Shown one piece after another: positions 8,053 to 17,221 of a DNA stretch of 41,782 nucleotides; the stretch's first letter is position 1, and each line of letters starts with the position of its first letter. The stretch covers positions 1 to 41,782 of the forward strand of contig JABUSW010000190.1 of the NCBI GenBank assembly GCA_021443885.1, written 5' to 3'. Under the pieces are notes generated by a model that was not told where the DNA came from, made no database searches, and saw only the letters and a list, made by a program, of their open reading frames with translations. Source of the stretch: Blautia sp. Lineage in GTDB: Bacteria > Bacillota > Clostridia > Lachnospirales > Lachnospiraceae. Made by a program: the position numbers and the translations under genes.

Positions 8053-8109
8053 AAATGGATGTTTGATTGCGGATCACGTATAGCTTTCAATTGAAAAGGA
8101 GGCATTTGA

Positions 8110-9594
8110 TTGGCAAAAAAGAAGAAGAATCACTTTCGGATCGCTGACTTTTTCGAAAGATTTCGTAAATTATTCAGTTTGAATATTGGTACCATAATCT
8201 TTGGTATTCTGTTTTTATACATGATTTTCAGTGCCTTTTTGTATCTGACATCCGCCCATATTGAATCTTACCAGGTGACGGTAGGTCCTTTGTCCAGCAA
8301 CGAGACGTATACAGGCCTTGCATTGCGGGAGGAAACCATTGTAAAAGCAGATTCGAACGGTTATCTTACCTATTACGCAAGAGAAGGGGATAAGATCAAT
8401 GCAAATGGCGTTGTCTACGGAATCAGCAGTACGCAGACACCGGAAGTGCAGACGAAACTGACACCGGAAAACCTTTCAAAGGTCCGGATCGATATGATGA
8501 ATTTTTCAAAAGGCTTCAACCCGAGTAAATTCAATAAAACCTATAGCTTCAAATATGAGCTGGAAGGGAATATTCTGCAATATGCCGGTGTAACGGCCGA
8601 CTTTGAGACAGAGCCGGTTTCCGGTACGGATGAAAACGGGAACCCGATCACCAGCGGCGTGTATAACAACCAGGCGGAAACTGTGACATTGGGAAATCAG
8701 ACTTTGTCAAAAGCTTTCACAGATGGAGTTGTTTTATATGCCAGAGATGAATACGAAGGTATCACGTTAGAGAATATTACGTTAGACGATTTTGATCAGA
8801 ATTCTTATCACGAAACCGATCTGAAAACATTGGAACGTGTCAAAGCCAATCAGGATATTTATAAGCTGGTAACCGATGAGCGTTGGAATCTCATCATTCC
8901 GTTAAGTGATAAGCAGGCTGTAAAACTTGCCGACCGCAGCTCTGTGCGCGTGAAATTTCTGAAAGATGAAATGACACAGAGCGGAGATTTTGAGATTATT
9001 GAAATTGAAGGAAAAAAATTCGGAAAACTCGGGTTTAACAAAGGACTGGTGCGCTATGCTTCCGATCGTTTTCTTGAAATAGAGCTTGTTACCAATACGA
9101 TATCCGGATTGAAGATCCCATTGTCTTCCATCGTAACAAAAGAGTTCTATACCATTCCTGAGAAGTATCTGATCAAAGAAGAAGAAAGCCAGCAAACCGG
9201 ATTCAAGATTTCAACCAAATCCAAAGACGGCCAGAAAGCCACCGTTTTTGTCTCCCCAACCATTTATGCAGAAGTTGAAGAGGTCACAAAAGGGGCTACT
9301 ATGGATAGCGCTGCCGTTAAGGAAACCTTTTATTATGTGGATAAATCTGCTTTTAAAGAAGGGGATGGCCTTGTCACCGGCGATGAAAAATCCAAGTTTA
9401 TCATTGGGGAAACTGCCGTATTGGAAGGTGTCTATTGTATTAATCAAGGCTATGCCGTATTTCGCCGGATTTCCATCCTGGATCAGAACGAAGAATACGC
9501 AATTGTATCAAAAAGCACAAAATTCGGACTGGTTCGATACGATCACATTGTTCGAAATGCGGACGAAGTAAAAGAGCAGGATATCTTATATTAA
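8110..9594 (+). CDS. HlyD-like membrane-anchored envelope protein
   Basis: A 494-residue protein with a basic start (AKKKKNHFRI), one transmembrane helix at about residues 25-50 (GTIIFGILFLYMIFSAFLY) and a long outside part. The segment YTGLALREETIVKADSNGYLTYYAREGDKINANGVVYGI looks like the first half of a lipoyl/barrel-sandwich domain, as in HlyD and membrane fusion proteins; the C-terminal part is beta-rich. The TTG start is supported by AAAGGAGG at 8095-8102. No transporter gene adjoins it. Instead it heads a division operon with yggS and sepF, an arrangement I associate with Clostridia, so a division or wall role is as likely as efflux. Confidence 0.7.
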   Translation: MAKKKKNHFRIADFFERFRKLFSLNIGTIIFGILFLYMIFSAFLYLTSAHIESYQVTVGPLSSNETYTGLALREETIVKADSNGYLTYYAREGDKINANGVVYGISSTQTPEVQTKLTPENLSKVRIDMMNFSKGFNPSKFNKTYSFKYELEGNILQYAGVTADFETEPVSGTDENGNPITSGVYNNQAETVTLGNQTLSKAFTDGVVLYARDEYEGITLENITLDDFDQNSYHETDLKTLERVKANQDIYKLVTDERWNLIIPLSDKQAVKLADRSSVRVKFLKDEMTQSGDFEIIEIEGKKFGKLGFNKGLVRYASDRFLEIELVTNTISGLKIPLSSIVTKEFYTIPEKYLIKEEESQQTGFKISTKSKDGQKATVFVSPTIYAEVEEVTKGATMDSAAVKETFYYVDKSAFKEGDGLVTGDEKSKFIIGETAVLEGVYCINQGYAVFRRISILDQNEEYAIVSKSTKFGLVRYDHIVRNADEVKEQDILY

Positions 9595-9615
9595 TCTTCT
9601 ATAAGGAGTATTCAC

Positions 9616-10308
9616 ATGATCTCAGATAATATTCAGGAAGTACAAACGAAAATCAAAACAGCTTGTGATAAAGGAGAACGTTCCCAATCAGATGTGATAT
9701 TGATTGCTGTCAGTAAAACAAAGCCTGTAACGATGCTCATGGAAGCTTATGAAGCCGGATGCCGTGTTTTTGGGGAAAACAAAGTGCAGGAGATACTGGA
9801 AAAACATGATCAGATGCCTGCCGATGTACAGTGGCACATGATCGGACATCTGCAGCGAAACAAAGTACGATATATCATTGATAAGGTTGCAATGATTCAT
9901 TCTGTTGATTCCCTTCGATTGGCTGAAACTATCGAACAGGAGGCTGCCAGAAAAAACATTGTAATGCCGGTTCTTTTAGAAGTGAATGTTGCAGAAGAGG
10001 AAACAAAGTTCGGACTCCCTGTGGAAGAGGTTATGCCCTTCGTGGAAACCGTCAAAGATTTTCCGCACATACACATTTGCGGGTTGATGACCATTGCTCC
10101 ATATGTAGATGATCCGGAAGAAAACAGAGGCGGTTTTCGACAATTAAATAAATTAAGTGTTGACATTAAGGCGAAAAACCATAATAATGTCAGTATGAAT
10201 GTCCTTAGCATGGGTATGACAAATGATTATGAGGTTGCTATTACCGAAGGTGCCACTATGGTACGGGTAGGTACCGGAATCTTTGGTGAGCGCAATTATT
10301 CTATATAA
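9616..10308 (+). CDS. yggS: YggS-type pyridoxal-phosphate homeostasis protein
   Basis: A 230-residue PLP-binding protein with the alanine-racemase-like TIM barrel of the YggS/PLPBP family. The PLP lysine is in LIAVSKTKPV near residue 36. GENKVQEILEKH, WHMIGHLQRNKVRYI, HSVDSLRLAE, GLMTIAP and SMGMTNDYEVAITEGATMVRVGTGIFG are typical. Members act in B6 and amino-acid homeostasis. TAAGGAG precedes the start by 8 bases. It is followed by sepF at 15 bases, as in many Gram-positive division clusters. Confidence 0.96.
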   Translation: MISDNIQEVQTKIKTACDKGERSQSDVILIAVSKTKPVTMLMEAYEAGCRVFGENKVQEILEKHDQMPADVQWHMIGHLQRNKVRYIIDKVAMIHSVDSLRLAETIEQEAARKNIVMPVLLEVNVAEEETKFGLPVEEVMPFVETVKDFPHIHICGLMTIAPYVDDPEENRGGFRQLNKLSVDIKAKNHNNVSMNVLSMGMTNDYEVAITEGATMVRVGTGIFGERNYSI

Positions 10309-10323
10309 AGGTGGGAGATAGGT

Positions 10324-10980
10324 ATGAGTGTTTTAGATCGCTTTTTAGATGCTATTAAATTAAACGATGACTATGATGATGATTATCTTGATGACGAATA
10401 CATGGATGATGAAGATGATTTTCTCGACGATGATTATGAGGATAAACCGAAGAGGAAATTTTTCGATAAGTTTTCCAGAAAGAAGAATTCTGATTCGGAT
10501 GATGATTATCTCGAACAGGATTTATATGAACCATCCGATAAGCTGAATGCAAAAACAGCAAAGAGCAATTCTTCCAAACAGACAGTTTATGCGAAAGAAG
10601 ACAGGACAATCAAGGCGGATAAAACGACCGCAAAAGCACCTATTTCTTCCAAAATCACTCCTATGCGCAGCAGCAAGCGGTCTGCATCAGGATCCTCTAT
10701 GGAAGTGTGCGTGATCAAGCCATCCTCCATGGAAGATACCAGCGAAATAGCAGATTCCCTTAAGGATAATTCGACCGTAATCCTGAATTTGGAAGGCATT
10801 GATATGGAACTGGCGCAGAGGATCATTGATTTTACATGCGGCTCCTGTTACTCTCTTGGGGGAAGTCTCCAGAAAGTATCCAGTTATATTTTTATTCTTG
10901 TTCCTTCCAATGTGGATATTACAGGAGATTTTACGAATATTCTGGGTGGGGTTATGCCATCTGTGAAAACAGGTTATTGA
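10324..10980 (+). CDS. sepF: Cell division protein SepF
   Basis: A 218-residue SepF. A short N-terminal membrane-targeting helix (MSVLDRFLDAIKL) is followed by a very acidic stretch at residues 15-60 (DDYDDDYLDDEYMDDEDDFL) and a variable Ser/Lys-rich linker. The C-terminal SepF domain begins at about residue 125 (EVCVIKPSSMEDTSEIADSL) and contains FTCGSCYSLGGSLQKVS and IFILVPSNVDI. SepF tethers FtsZ to the membrane and bundles its filaments. The ATG at 10324 has GGTGGGAG upstream. The acidic linker is longer than in B. subtilis SepF. Confidence 0.95.
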   Translation: MSVLDRFLDAIKLNDDYDDDYLDDEYMDDEDDFLDDDYEDKPKRKFFDKFSRKKNSDSDDDYLEQDLYEPSDKLNAKTAKSNSSKQTVYAKEDRTIKADKTTAKAPISSKITPMRSSKRSASGSSMEVCVIKPSSMEDTSEIADSLKDNSTVILNLEGIDMELAQRIIDFTCGSCYSLGGSLQKVSSYIFILVPSNVDITGDFTNILGGVMPSVKTGY

Positions 10981-10985
10981 TCAGA

Positions 10986-11738
10986 ATGGATAAAAATGAA
11001 TTTATATTAAAGAGAGTCCGTGAGCTTTCCAGTATTGCCTATCAAAGGGATATTGTAACTTTCACGGATTTTCTGAGTTTAGATGAACAAAATACAATAC
11101 GCACCATGGAACTTTGCACGCAGGGAATACGTACGGAGTTTTCTGGTGGATACCAACATGCAGAGCGTCAGATGGCTGCGTTTCATTCTGATGCTCTTAA
11201 TTTTACGTGGAATTATCCCATCACCTGCCTTTACATCGAGGCAAAATCCCTGAAGTTTTCCGAAGAACTGACACATCGTGATTTTCTTGGAGCCTTGCTG
11301 CATCTTGGCATCGAACGAAGCGTACTGGGGGATATTATTGTAAAAGAGAAATGCTGCTGGGTATTTGCGCAGAATAAAATCTGTTCCTTCGTCATAGATA
11401 ACCTGGCAAAGGTAAAACACACCTATGTCACTGTCACGGAAGTATCAGACATTGCCTCGCTTCCGGAACCAAATTTGATTCCGGTCACCGGAACCTGCTC
11501 TTCCGTACGGTTAGACAGCCTGATCGCGCTGGCATTCCAGTCCTCCCGCAGCAGCATGGTAAGCAATATCGAAGGCGGTCTGGTATTTGTAAACGGGAAA
11601 CAGGTTCTTTCGAATGGATATGTCCCAAAACCGGGAGACATTATTTCCGTACGGCACAAAGGACGCTTTCTCTATGATGGCACAACGCATCAGACCAAAA
11701 AAGGACGAACCGGCGTTCGTTTATTGCGTTATGAATAA
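10986..11738 (+). CDS. ylmH: YlmH-type S4-domain RNA-binding protein
   Basis: A 250-residue YlmH family protein. The N-terminal domain (MDKNEFILKRVRELSSIAYQR; IRTEFSGGYQHAERQMAAF) is family-typical, and an S4 RNA-binding domain occupies roughly residues 178-250 (VRLDSLIALAFQSSRSSMVSNIEGG, FVNGKQVLSNGYVPKPGDIISVR). YlmH is linked to division in pneumococcus and to rescue of stalled 50S subunits in B. subtilis. I took ATG 10986, 5 bases after the sepF stop. A longer frame from 10836 lies inside sepF and lacks similarity. No good ribosome binding site is visible, so translation is probably coupled to sepF. Confidence 0.9.
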   Translation: MDKNEFILKRVRELSSIAYQRDIVTFTDFLSLDEQNTIRTMELCTQGIRTEFSGGYQHAERQMAAFHSDALNFTWNYPITCLYIEAKSLKFSEELTHRDFLGALLHLGIERSVLGDIIVKEKCCWVFAQNKICSFVIDNLAKVKHTYVTVTEVSDIASLPEPNLIPVTGTCSSVRLDSLIALAFQSSRSSMVSNIEGGLVFVNGKQVLSNGYVPKPGDIISVRHKGRFLYDGTTHQTKKGRTGVRLLRYE

Positions 11739-11773
11739 TAGCGAGTTAAAACAGATAATGGGAGTGATTGTAA

Positions 11774-12310
11774 ATGAATGCTGATAGGAATAAATATGCA
11801 GGAAGATTTCTGACTGCATTATTTTTTGCTGCATCCCTGGTGAGTATTGATCAGATAACGAAAATACTGGCGGGCATACATCTGAAACAGAAGCTTCCCG
11901 TCACTCTTATTCCGGATATATTGGAATTGTATTACTTATATCCCGAAAACAAAGGCATTGCCTTTGGTTTGTTACAGGGTAAAACTTTCTTCTTTGCTGT
12001 GGTATGTTTCATTTTACTTTTCCTCTTCTGCCTGGTTTATCTGAAGGTTCCCTCCACGAATTATTACCGTTATTTCCGGGTTTCTCTTCTGGTACTTGCC
12101 GCAGGCGCATGCGGAAATCTTATTGATCGTTGCTTCCGGGGATATGTGATTGACTTCATTTATATATCCTGCATCGATTTCCCGGTTTTTAATATAGCAG
12201 ACATCTTTGTAGTCTGTTCAGGAATCGTTCTTACACTTCTTCTGTTGTTTTACTATAAGGAAGAAGATTTTGATTTTTTAATCAACAGAGAAAGCAGAAA
12301 AAGAAAATAG
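11774..12310 (+). CDS. lspA: Lipoprotein signal peptidase II
   Basis: A 178-residue integral membrane aspartyl protease that removes signal peptides from prolipoproteins. Four hydrophobic helices are visible (about residues 11-33, 70-90, 101-118, 137-160). The catalytic aspartates are D118 in GNLIDR and D143 in FNIADIF. The ENKGIAFG segment matches the family. A charged C-terminal tail ends in RESRKRK. The order ylmH-lspA-rluD is typical, but divIVA, which often lies between ylmH and lspA, is absent here. Confidence 0.96.
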   Translation: MNADRNKYAGRFLTALFFAASLVSIDQITKILAGIHLKQKLPVTLIPDILELYYLYPENKGIAFGLLQGKTFFFAVVCFILLFLFCLVYLKVPSTNYYRYFRVSLLVLAAGACGNLIDRCFRGYVIDFIYISCIDFPVFNIADIFVVCSGIVLTLLLLFYYKEEDFDFLINRESRKRK

Positions 12311-12334
12311 CAGGTAACCAGAGAGGAAGAAGGC

Positions 12335-13255
12335 ATGCCGGAAAAAATAATCTGTTATGATGTTTCAATGGAAGATTCCGATTTAAGAATCGATAAATAC
12401 CTTTCGCTTCAAAGCGAAGAATTTTCCAGATCCTTTATCCAGAAGCTGATCAGAGATTCTCAAATCAAAGTAAATGACAAAGCGATCAAAGCAAATTACA
12501 AGGTTCGGGGAGAGGACCGGATTCAGATGATCGTTCCGGAAATGATCATCCCGGACATCCTTCCGGAAGCTCTTCCCTTGGATATACTCTATGAAGATGA
12601 CGAGGTATTGGTGGTAAATAAGCCGAAAGGAATGGTGGTTCACCCAAGCGCCGGTCATTATTCCGGCACATTGGTTAATGGGGTAATGTACCACTGCAGA
12701 AATCATTTATCCGGAATCAACGGTGTTATGCGCCCTGGTATCGTGCATCGCATCGATAAGGATACTACCGGAGCATTGATGATCTGCAAGACGGATTCTG
12801 CACACCGTAACCTTGCAGGGCAGCTGAAAGAACACACCATAAAGCGTCGGTACAGGGCAGTCGTCAGCGGAGTCATAAAAGAGGAGGAAGGCACCATCGA
12901 AGGTCCCATCGGCCGTCACCCAACGGATCGAAAAAAAATGGCGATCAACTATAAAAACGGCAAAGATGCCGTTACACATTTTACAGTACTGGAACGATTT
13001 CAGAATGCCACATATGTGGAATGTCGTCTGGAAACGGGACGCACGCACCAGATCCGTGTGCACATGACCGGCAAAGGACACCCTCTGCTGGGAGATGAGA
13101 TATATGGTTCCGGCAAGAATCCATATCATTTGCAAGGACAGACATTGCATGCAATGGTTCTTGGATTTGTCCATCCGGCAACGGGAGAGTACATGGAATT
13201 TCAGGCACCGTTGCCGGAGTATTTTGAAAAACTGCTGAATCTATTGCGAAAATAG
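12335..13255 (+). CDS. rluD: RluA/RluD family pseudouridine synthase
   Basis: A 306-residue RNA pseudouridine synthase. An N-terminal S4 domain covers about residues 14-75 (LRIDKYLSLQSEEFSRSFIQKLI). The catalytic motif is GIVHRIDKDTTGALM with the nucleophilic aspartate, followed by ETGRTHQIRVHM and HPLLGDEIYG. It most likely modifies 23S rRNA, but RluA-type specificity cannot be read from sequence. It lies 24 bases after lspA with AGAGAGGAAG upstream and ends the operon. No terminator is visible behind it; a new promoter starts directly at its stop codon. Confidence 0.94.
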   Translation: MPEKIICYDVSMEDSDLRIDKYLSLQSEEFSRSFIQKLIRDSQIKVNDKAIKANYKVRGEDRIQMIVPEMIIPDILPEALPLDILYEDDEVLVVNKPKGMVVHPSAGHYSGTLVNGVMYHCRNHLSGINGVMRPGIVHRIDKDTTGALMICKTDSAHRNLAGQLKEHTIKRRYRAVVSGVIKEEEGTIEGPIGRHPTDRKKMAINYKNGKDAVTHFTVLERFQNATYVECRLETGRTHQIRVHMTGKGHPLLGDEIYGSGKNPYHLQGQTLHAMVLGFVHPATGEYMEFQAPLPEYFEKLLNLLRK

Positions 13256-13284
13256 TTGGTTATTATTTCGAATTGCGTTATAAT
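13256..13284 (+). promoter_or_regulatory. Promoter for the cytidylate-kinase-like gene and followers
   Basis: TTGGTT (13256-13261) is followed after 17 bases by TATAAT (13279-13284). It begins at the base after the rluD stop codon and lies 59 bases before the next start codon. Confidence 0.7.
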
Positions 13285-13343
13285 GAACAATAAAAGGAAA
13301 CTGATCATTCGTAATATTTAAGCTATGTCTGGAGGGGTGTACT

Positions 13344-13976
13344 ATGCAGAATACGAATACCGTAATTACAATAGGCCGGGAGTTCGGCAGCGGCGGAAGA
13401 CAGATCGGTCAGGAAGTAGCCAGATATTTCGGAATCAAATGCTATGATAAAGAATTGCTTGAACATGCGTCAAATGACAGTGGAATCTGCAGAGAACTGT
13501 TTGAGAATCATGACGAAAAACCAACAAACAGCTTCCTGTTTTCCCTTGTTATGGATTCGCATTCCCTGGGTTATTCGTCCGGTGCTTTTGGGGGCATGCC
13601 CATTAATCATAAGGTGTTTCTTGCGCAGTTTGAAGCAATCAAGAAGCTGGCTGCGGAAGGTCCTTGCGTTATGGTAGGGCGTTGTTCTGATTATGCACTT
13701 GTAGATAACAAAAACTGCTTCAATGTGTTTGTTCACGCAGATATGGAATGGCGTATCGGACGTATTGTTGATAAGTATAATATTTCACCTAAGGAAGCAA
13801 AAGACAGCATTTTAAAAGCGGATAAAAGCCGCTCCAGCTATTATAATTATTATACAAATAAGAAATGGGGAGAGGCAGCCGGTTATACACTTTGCGTCGA
13901 CAGCAGCAGACTCGGTGTAGAAGGTGCTGTAAAAACGATTATACAGGCAGTTCAAATATTCGATGAGCTGCAATAA
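13344..13976 (+). CDS. Cytidylate kinase-like family protein
   Basis: A 210-residue P-loop kinase-like protein of the cytidylate kinase-like family. The nucleotide-binding loop is GREFGSGGRQIGQEVARYFG at the N terminus, followed by YDKELLEHA and a VMVGRCSDYAL segment. It differs from true Cmk in length and in the GREFGSGG loop (Cmk has GPAGSGKS), so the substrate is unknown; it may be a nucleoside or nucleotide kinase. GGAGGGGTG precedes the start. Its last bases lie just before the AI-2E family gene, with which it forms a transcription unit. Confidence 0.85.
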   Translation: MQNTNTVITIGREFGSGGRQIGQEVARYFGIKCYDKELLEHASNDSGICRELFENHDEKPTNSFLFSLVMDSHSLGYSSGAFGGMPINHKVFLAQFEAIKKLAAEGPCVMVGRCSDYALVDNKNCFNVFVHADMEWRIGRIVDKYNISPKEAKDSILKADKSRSSYYNYYTNKKWGEAAGYTLCVDSSRLGVEGAVKTIIQAVQIFDELQ

Positions 13977-13989
13977 AGGAAAACGTACT

Positions 13990-15429
13990 ATGAAATATCG
14001 TTGGGATAATAAATACCTGCATTGGGGAGTAACCGCCTTTGCTGTGGTTGCAGCCAGTATGCTGTTCTATTATGGAATTTTCCATATGGGCTCTCTTCTG
14101 GATGGTATTAATCGGATTTTCACGATTCTTGCACCAATTATATATGGGGCAGTGATTGCTTATGTATTAAGTTCCTTTGTGAACTTTATGGAGCATAAGA
14201 TCATCTTGTCTTATTTTAATAAGAAAAATATCGCCTTCCGAAAAAGAGGCCGGAAAGTTATCCGATGGGTGTGTGTACTTCTGGCTATTATTTTGATGTT
14301 CATATTGATTTATGCTCTGGTTATGCTGTTATTGCCGCAGCTGATTCAGAGTGTTACCTCTCTGGTCTATAATTTTCCGAAGTATGCAAATGCAACGGAA
14401 GAATGGCTGGATACGTTGATTCGTAAGAAGGGATGGAAATTCAATGATAAAACCATGCAGGTTTTAAACGATGCTTCCGCACAGTTCCAGAACTACCTGA
14501 CTACAAATCTGCTGCCGCAGATGCAGGACATGGTGAAGAATTTTTCTGCAGGTGTGTTTGACGTAGTTGTATTTCTGAAGAACTTCCTCATAGGTTCTAT
14601 CGTTTCCATCTACATACTTGTAGATAAAGAAATTTTTATTGCCAGAAGCAAAATGATCGCTTATGCGGTCTTGCCTGCGAAATGGACAAATGTTCTGATC
14701 AAAGCCACAAGATTCATGGACCGGTCTTTCAGCGGCTTCATAACCGGAAAGCTGCTGGATTCCGCAATCATTGGTGTATTATGCTACATTGGAATCACGA
14801 TTCTGGGTATGCCTTACACATTGCTGATCAGTGTTGTGATCGGGGTCACAAACATTATCCCGTTCTTCGGTCCTTACCTGGGTGCGATACCTTCCGCCTT
14901 TCTGATTTTGCTGGTAAATCCGATTCAATGTCTCTATTTTATAATCTTTATTCTGATCCTGCAGCAATTTGACGGAAATGTGCTGGGTCCCAAGATTCTG
15001 GGAGACAGTACCGGTTTGTCCAGCTTCATGGTTATCGTTGCAATCCTTGTGGGAAGCGGAATGTTCGGTATCCCCGGCATGATCGTAGGTGTACCGGTTT
15101 GTGCCGTGGTTTATGCAATGATCTGGTATTTTATCAAGGATGCTTTGAAAAAACACGATATGCCGGAAGATATGAATTCCTATTACGGCATCGACTGTAT
15201 CGATCACGAAACAAAAGAAATCATACATCTCCAGAAAAAATCTGAGGACATAACGCGTGAACAGAAAAGGGATATGCTTGTTACAAAATACAAGCAGAAT
15301 TCTGTAAAATATAAGGGTTTTCTTGCTGATAAAGGAACTTCCCTGCGAAAGAAAAGTGCAGAACTGGCAAGAGACATCAAAAAAGAGATAAAAGATATTA
15401 TCGAAACAGACAGTAAAAGAGGTGAATAA
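13990..15429 (+). CDS. AI-2E family transporter (PF01594-like membrane protein)
   Basis: A 479-residue polytopic membrane protein. Hydrophobic segments lie near residues 10-32, 38-65, 90-120, 195-215 and in a cluster at 250-385. The family's typical [23 protein letters not shown] and [25 protein letters not shown] segments are present. Members transport autoinducer-2 or ions, or act in sporulation forespores (YtvI), so the substrate is not predictable. The C-terminal 85 residues are hydrophilic, charged and probably cytoplasmic. ATG 13990 was chosen because AAAGGA lies 9 bases upstream; an in-frame ATG at 13963 lies inside the previous gene with no ribosome binding site. Confidence 0.88.
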   Translation: MKYRWDNKYLHWGVTAFAVVAASMLFYYGIFHMGSLLDGINRIFTILAPIIYGAVIAYVLSSFVNFMEHKIILSYFNKKNIAFRKRGRKVIRWVCVLLAIILMFILIYALVMLLLPQLIQSVTSLVYNFPKYANATEEWLDTLIRKKGWKFNDKTMQVLNDASAQFQNYLTTNLLPQMQDMVKNFSAGVFDVVVFLKNFLIGSIVSIYILVDKEIFIARSKMIAYAVLPAKWTNVLIKATRFMDRSFSGFITGKLLDSAIIGVLCYIGITILGMPYTLLISVVIGVTNIIPFFGPYLGAIPSAFLILLVNPIQCLYFIIFILILQQFDGNVLGPKILGDSTGLSSFMVIVAILVGSGMFGIPGMIVGVPVCAVVYAMIWYFIKDALKKHDMPEDMNSYYGIDCIDHETKEIIHLQKKSEDITREQKRDMLVTKYKQNSVKYKGFLADKGTSLRKKSAELARDIKKEIKDIIETDSKRGE

Positions 15430-15430
15430 G

Positions 15431-15877
15431 TTGCGCTTTCTGATCCAGCGTGTAAATCAGGCAGAAGTTCGTGTGGACGGCAAGGCTGTTGGTGCCATTG
15501 GGAAAGGTCTTCTTGTTTTTATCGGCGTTTGTGAATCAGACGATAAACAGCTTGCAGATAAGTACTTAAAAAAGCTCCTTGGTCTTCGTATTTTTGAAGA
15601 TGATAACGGTAAAACGAACCTTTCTTTGTCGGATGTGAAGGGGGAACTCCTTTTGATCTCCCAGTTTACACTTTATGCGAATTGCAAAAAAGGAAACCGG
15701 CCCGGTTTTTCGGATGCGGGAAACCCCCGGATGGCAGAAGAGTTGTATGAGTACATTATTGCCAAAGCAAAAGAACACGTGGGGAATGTACAACAAGGCA
15801 TATTTGGCGCAGATATGAAGGTTTCGTTGGAAAATGACGGACCCTTTACGATTATGCTGGACGAACACATCTTATAG
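15431..15877 (+). CDS. dtd: D-aminoacyl-tRNA deacylase
   Basis: A 148-residue DTD that hydrolyses D-aminoacyl-tRNA (and Gly-tRNAAla), protecting translation. The motifs [10 protein letters not shown] (SQxT) and [10 protein letters not shown], the cis Gly-Pro motif, are intact. The substrate-pocket segment reads [12 protein letters not shown], where most members have RPSF. I chose TTG 15431 (MRFLIQRV) over GTG 15422 because AGAGGTG (15418-15424) lies 6 bases before TTG and overlaps the GTG. It starts 1 base after the upstream stop. Confidence 0.93.
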   Translation: MRFLIQRVNQAEVRVDGKAVGAIGKGLLVFIGVCESDDKQLADKYLKKLLGLRIFEDDNGKTNLSLSDVKGELLLISQFTLYANCKKGNRPGFSDAGNPRMAEELYEYIIAKAKEHVGNVQQGIFGADMKVSLENDGPFTIMLDEHIL

Positions 15878-15909
15878 AAAGAAATTGTATGACGAAAGAA
15901 GAATCTGCT

Positions 15910-17064
15910 ATGAATAGAAAAAAACTTTATACGATGATACTGACAATGCTGTGCCTATGTTTCCTGGCTTTTTCTCTTAAGCCAAATCCGGTACATGCAG
16001 CTTCAAAATACCGCAACGAATTTGTTGAGAAAAACGGCAAGACCTATTACGTGAATGATAAAGGAAAAGTTGTAAAAGGAATTTTCACCGTGGACGGATA
16101 CCAATATGGTTCCGATCCCACAACAGGCGTCATTGCCAAAAATACATGGTATAAGCTTAACAATAAAGTATATCGTGCCGGTTCAGACGGACGTTTTGTG
16201 AAGGGTATTTTCGTTCTTGATGGTAAAAAATACTACCTGAATCCGAAAAACTATGAAATGTATACCGGATGGCTCAAATCCAAAAATAAGTATTATTATC
16301 TGAGCCCGAAAACGGGTGCCTGTGTTACCGGAAAAGTAAAATCCAAAGGAAAGCTGTACGTCTTTACCAAAAGTGGTATCAATTATCGTAATACATGGAT
16401 TCAAAGCGGAAACGATAAATATTATGCCACCAATAAAGGCTATCTCGCCAGCGGCCTTGTGACATTGCCGGACGGGAATTCTTATTATTTCAGTAAAGAA
16501 ACCTTTAAAATGCAGACCGGATGGCAGAAGGAAGGAGATAAGGAATATTTCTTTCATCTGAAGACCGGTATCCTGGTAAAAGACTACTGGATCGATAACA
16601 GCCACTATGTTGATCAGAATGGTGTCTACGATACAGTGTATTCCAAGACAAAGAATATATGGCCGCTGCAGACAAAACACAATCAGATCAGCAGTTATTT
16701 CGGGTATCGTGAATCTCCGGGAGGTATTGGTTCCACCAACCACAAAGGATTGGATATTGCAGCACCCACAGGAGCTCCGATCTATGCGATAAGATCCGGT
16801 GTTGTATACTCGATTCAAACCCCGGATCAGAGTGGTGGAGGCGGCAATTACACGGTCATCTACCATGGCAATAATGCTTACTCCGGTTATATGCATCAAT
16901 CGAAATTCGCGAAAAATCTGAAGGTAGGTGCCAAAGTGCGCAAAGGACAGGTCATTGGCTATGTTGGCAGTACCGGTAATTCAACAGGTCCCCACCTTCA
17001 TCTTGAAATCAAAATCAACGGTGTTCATCTGAATCCCCTTTTGTATGTAACGCCGCCGAAATAA
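15910..17064 (+). CDS. Secreted M23 metallopeptidase with wall-binding repeats
   Basis: A protein of about 384 residues. A signal peptide (MNRKKLYTMILTMLCLCFLA, cleavage near PVHA/ASK) is followed by seven or so aromatic, glycine-rich repeats of choline/glucan-binding type (KTYYVNDKGKVVKGIF, KYYYLSPKTGACVTGKV). The C-terminal LytM/M23 peptidase domain has zinc ligands H278 and D282 in NHKGLDIA and H362/H364 in GPHLHLEI. All catalytic residues are present, so it is probably a peptidoglycan endopeptidase held at the wall by the repeats. An in-frame ATG at 15889 would add seven partly acidic residues. Neither start has a strong ribosome binding site; I prefer 15910 for its basic signal-peptide start. 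Confidence 0.88.
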   Translation: MNRKKLYTMILTMLCLCFLAFSLKPNPVHAASKYRNEFVEKNGKTYYVNDKGKVVKGIFTVDGYQYGSDPTTGVIAKNTWYKLNNKVYRAGSDGRFVKGIFVLDGKKYYLNPKNYEMYTGWLKSKNKYYYLSPKTGACVTGKVKSKGKLYVFTKSGINYRNTWIQSGNDKYYATNKGYLASGLVTLPDGNSYYFSKETFKMQTGWQKEGDKEYFFHLKTGILVKDYWIDNSHYVDQNGVYDTVYSKTKNIWPLQTKHNQISSYFGYRESPGGIGSTNHKGLDIAAPTGAPIYAIRSGVVYSIQTPDQSGGGGNYTVIYHGNNAYSGYMHQSKFAKNLKVGAKVRKGQVIGYVGSTGNSTGPHLHLEIKINGVHLNPLLYVTPPK

Positions 17065-17094
17065 TGCGTTAATATTTATCTGTATATTATCCAT

Positions 17095-17126
17095 AAGACA
17101 TTCCTTCATGGGAATGTCTTATTTTT
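17095..17126 (+). terminator. Intrinsic terminator after the M23 peptidase gene
   Basis: A perfect 10-bp inverted repeat AAGACATTCC (17095-17104) / GGAATGTCTT (17111-17120) with a 6-base loop is followed by ATTTTT. It closes the transcription unit that begins at 13256. Confidence 0.85.
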
Positions 17127-17221
17127 CTGCATTTGTATATTTTATTTTTGTTTACTTTGTGTATTTTTTAAATGACAATTATATGATACCTTAATGTAAA
17201 TCGAAGGAGATGGAACGGAAA

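Noticed and set aside
17129-17209. Promoter for the B6 kinase gene
   Set aside because: The stretch is A+T-rich with TATGAT and TTTACT-like words, but no pair has acceptable spacing, so I do not call one.
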